Shown here piece after piece: positions 16,123 to 17,311 of a stretch of 17,311 nt of DNA. The notes beneath the pieces were generated by a model. The model was not told the origin of the DNA. It saw only the letters and a list, made by a program, of their open reading frames with translations, and searched no databases. The position numbers were made by a program, and so were the translations under genes. Source of the stretch: Opitutaceae bacterium (lineage in GTDB: Bacteria; Verrucomicrobiota; Verrucomicrobiia; Opitutales; Opitutaceae); the NCBI GenBank assembly GCA_023265535.1, contig JAHFTI010000022.1, forward strand, positions 1-17,311, read 5' to 3'. Numbering within the stretch: position 1 is the stretch's first letter; the number at the start of each line of letters is the position of its first letter.

Positions 16123-17283
16123 ATGACCACGCCCGCTCCCGCACCCGCGCCGACACTCAAGCTCAAGGCCAACGTTAAGGCACGTATCGTGCAGGGCCAC
16201 CCATGGGTCTTCGCCAACGAACTCGAGGCCCTCCTGCCCGCCGAGCATGACGGCGAACTCGTCGAATGCCGCGACCGCACGGGCCGCTTCATCGGCACCG
16301 GCATTTACAACAGCAAGTCCCAGATCGTCTTCCGCCGCCTCAGCCGCGACCGCATCACCCTCGACGAGGCTTTCCTGCGCAAGGCGATCACCGACGCCCT
16401 CGCCCGACGCGAGCTCTCCGGCTACACGGGCGGGGTCCGCCGCCTGGTCTGGTCCGAGTCCGACGGCCTGCCCGGCATCGTGGTCGACCAATTTGGCGAC
16501 ACCTTGGTCCTGCAGGTGCAGACCCTCGCCATGGAGAAGCGCGCCGACCTGATCGCCGCCCTCCTCAAGGAGCTCACGGGCGCCGCCGAGATCATTTTCC
16601 GCAATGACGCCAGCATCCGCCGCCTCGAGGGCCTGCGTCAGGAGATCCACACCCTCAGCGGACAGCCCTGGGAGCCGCGCTGGCTCGAGATCGACGGCGT
16701 GAACTACTGGCTCGACCTGCAGAATGCCCAGAAAACCGGCTTCTACCTCGACCAGCGCACCCAGCACCTCGCAGTCGCCAAGTTCTGCGCCGGCAAGCGC
16801 GTCCTCGACGCCTTTTGCAACCAGGGCGCCTTCGCCCTTCATGCCGCCAAGGCAGGCGCGAAGGAGGTCCTCGGCCTGGACAGTGCCGATGACGCCATCG
16901 TCTCGGCCCGCCGCAATGCCGAGAAGAACGGCCTGAAGGCCAGCTTCCAGACGGCCAATGTCTTTGACTGGCTCAACGATTCCGCCCGCGAAAATGAGCC
17001 GCGCTGGGACCTCATCGTCCTCGACCCGCCGCCCTTCGCGAAGTCCAAGTCCGCCCTCGAGGGCGCCCTCCGCGGCTACAAGGAAATCAACCTGCGCGCC
17101 CTCAAGCTGCTCAACCCGGGCGGCATCCTGGCCACCTACACCTGCTCGCACCACATGCAGGACGCCGAACTGCGCGCGGTCATCGCCCAGTCGGCCGCCG
17201 ATTCCAAGCGCCGCGTGCACATCCTCGAATGGGCACACCAGCCGGCGGACCATCCGGTCCTGGCAACCATGCCCGAGAGCTAG
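16123..17283 (+). CDS. rlmI: RlmI-like 23S rRNA (cytosine-5) methyltransferase, closed by a TAG inside family sequence
   Basis: This SAM-dependent methyltransferase resembles RlmI, which makes 5-methylcytosine at position 1962 of 23S rRNA. The 386-aa product has an N-terminal PUA domain (about 12-85; LKANVKARIVQGHPWVFANE, later GIYNSKSQIVFRRLSRD). A central region contains DGLPGIVVDQFGD, and the Rossmann domain starts at VLDAFCNQGAFALHAAKAG (227-245). Motif IV is LDPPPFAKSK (300-309). The catalytic-cysteine motif is TCSHH (Cys341). The ATG at 16123 gives the expected PUA start; in-frame ATGs at 16081 and 16093 are less likely. The stop TAG (17281-17283) falls right after DHPVLATMPES. The same frame continues as YLRGYLLRV, which is how family members normally end. 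About ten or more C-terminal residues therefore appear cut off by a single GAG-to-TAG change, a readthrough codon, or a sequence error. Confidence 0.9.
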   Translation: MTTPAPAPAPTLKLKANVKARIVQGHPWVFANELEALLPAEHDGELVECRDRTGRFIGTGIYNSKSQIVFRRLSRDRITLDEAFLRKAITDALARRELSGYTGGVRRLVWSESDGLPGIVVDQFGDTLVLQVQTLAMEKRADLIAALLKELTGAAEIIFRNDASIRRLEGLRQEIHTLSGQPWEPRWLEIDGVNYWLDLQNAQKTGFYLDQRTQHLAVAKFCAGKRVLDAFCNQGAFALHAAKAGAKEVLGLDSADDAIVSARRNAEKNGLKASFQTANVFDWLNDSARENEPRWDLIVLDPPPFAKSKSALEGALRGYKEINLRALKLLNPGGILATYTCSHHMQDAELRAVIAQSAADSKRRVHILEWAHQPADHPVLATMPES

Positions 17284-17311
17284 TACCTGCGCGGCTACCT
17301 GCTGCGCGTGG

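Noticed and set aside
16032..16304. An upstream extension of thrH starting at 16304
   Set aside because: It would overlap the divergent rlmI gene, and its translation is Ser/Ala/Gly-rich noise. Homology starts at the GTG at 16031.

Overview
The window is a GC-rich bacterial chromosome segment with compact genes, strong C/G preference at third codon positions, long open frames antisense to real genes as a by-product, and few convincing Shine-Dalgarno sequences. The overall character of the proteins (a GpmI with the GNSEVGH motif, a POT transporter with an 'ERLAYYN' motif, paired HDOD proteins, ThrH) suggests a Verrucomicrobiota member, perhaps of the Opitutales. That placement is an inference from family resemblance only. 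I see no tRNA, rRNA, CRISPR array, transposase or phage gene.

Layout. (1) 1-981, minus strand: an ABC-3 type metal (Mn/Zn/Fe) importer, ATPase followed by the start of its permease, which runs off the left edge. (2) 982-1285: a 304-bp gene-free spacer. (3) 1286-4723, plus strand: gpmI (glycolysis), a strong terminator, a POT/PTR2 peptide transporter and a second terminator. (4) 4870-11696: a signalling block. It holds an HDOD protein followed 12 bp later by a PAS-PAS-histidine kinase-receiver hybrid; a convergent cheW on the minus strand; a divergent cheA; and a second HDOD protein after cheA. A 72-bp imperfect palindrome and a candidate promoter occupy the cheW/cheA spacer. No MCP, cheR, cheB, cheD or free-standing cheY is present. 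(5) 11751-13435, plus: an M24 Xaa-Pro-type peptidase overlapping a HAD-IIIA phosphatase by one base. (6) 13455-16031, minus: a GT4 glycosyltransferase, an unrecognised 181-aa helical protein, and ThrH. (7) 16123-17311, plus: an RlmI-like rRNA methyltransferase whose frame is closed by a TAG although recognisable family sequence continues after it to the window edge.

How the parts fit. Most genes are housekeeping or nutrient uptake. The coherent accessory module is the CheA/CheW/HDOD/hybrid-kinase block. CheA here carries an unusual N-terminal region ahead of its HPt domain and has a low-complexity linker where the CheY-binding P2 domain would be. This hints at a Che-like pathway feeding HDOD or other outputs, or sharing partners encoded elsewhere, rather than a complete chemotaxis operon. 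The best leads are the cheW/cheA palindrome, the TAG in the methyltransferase, and the CheA-HDOD arrangement. None proves a wholly new system.
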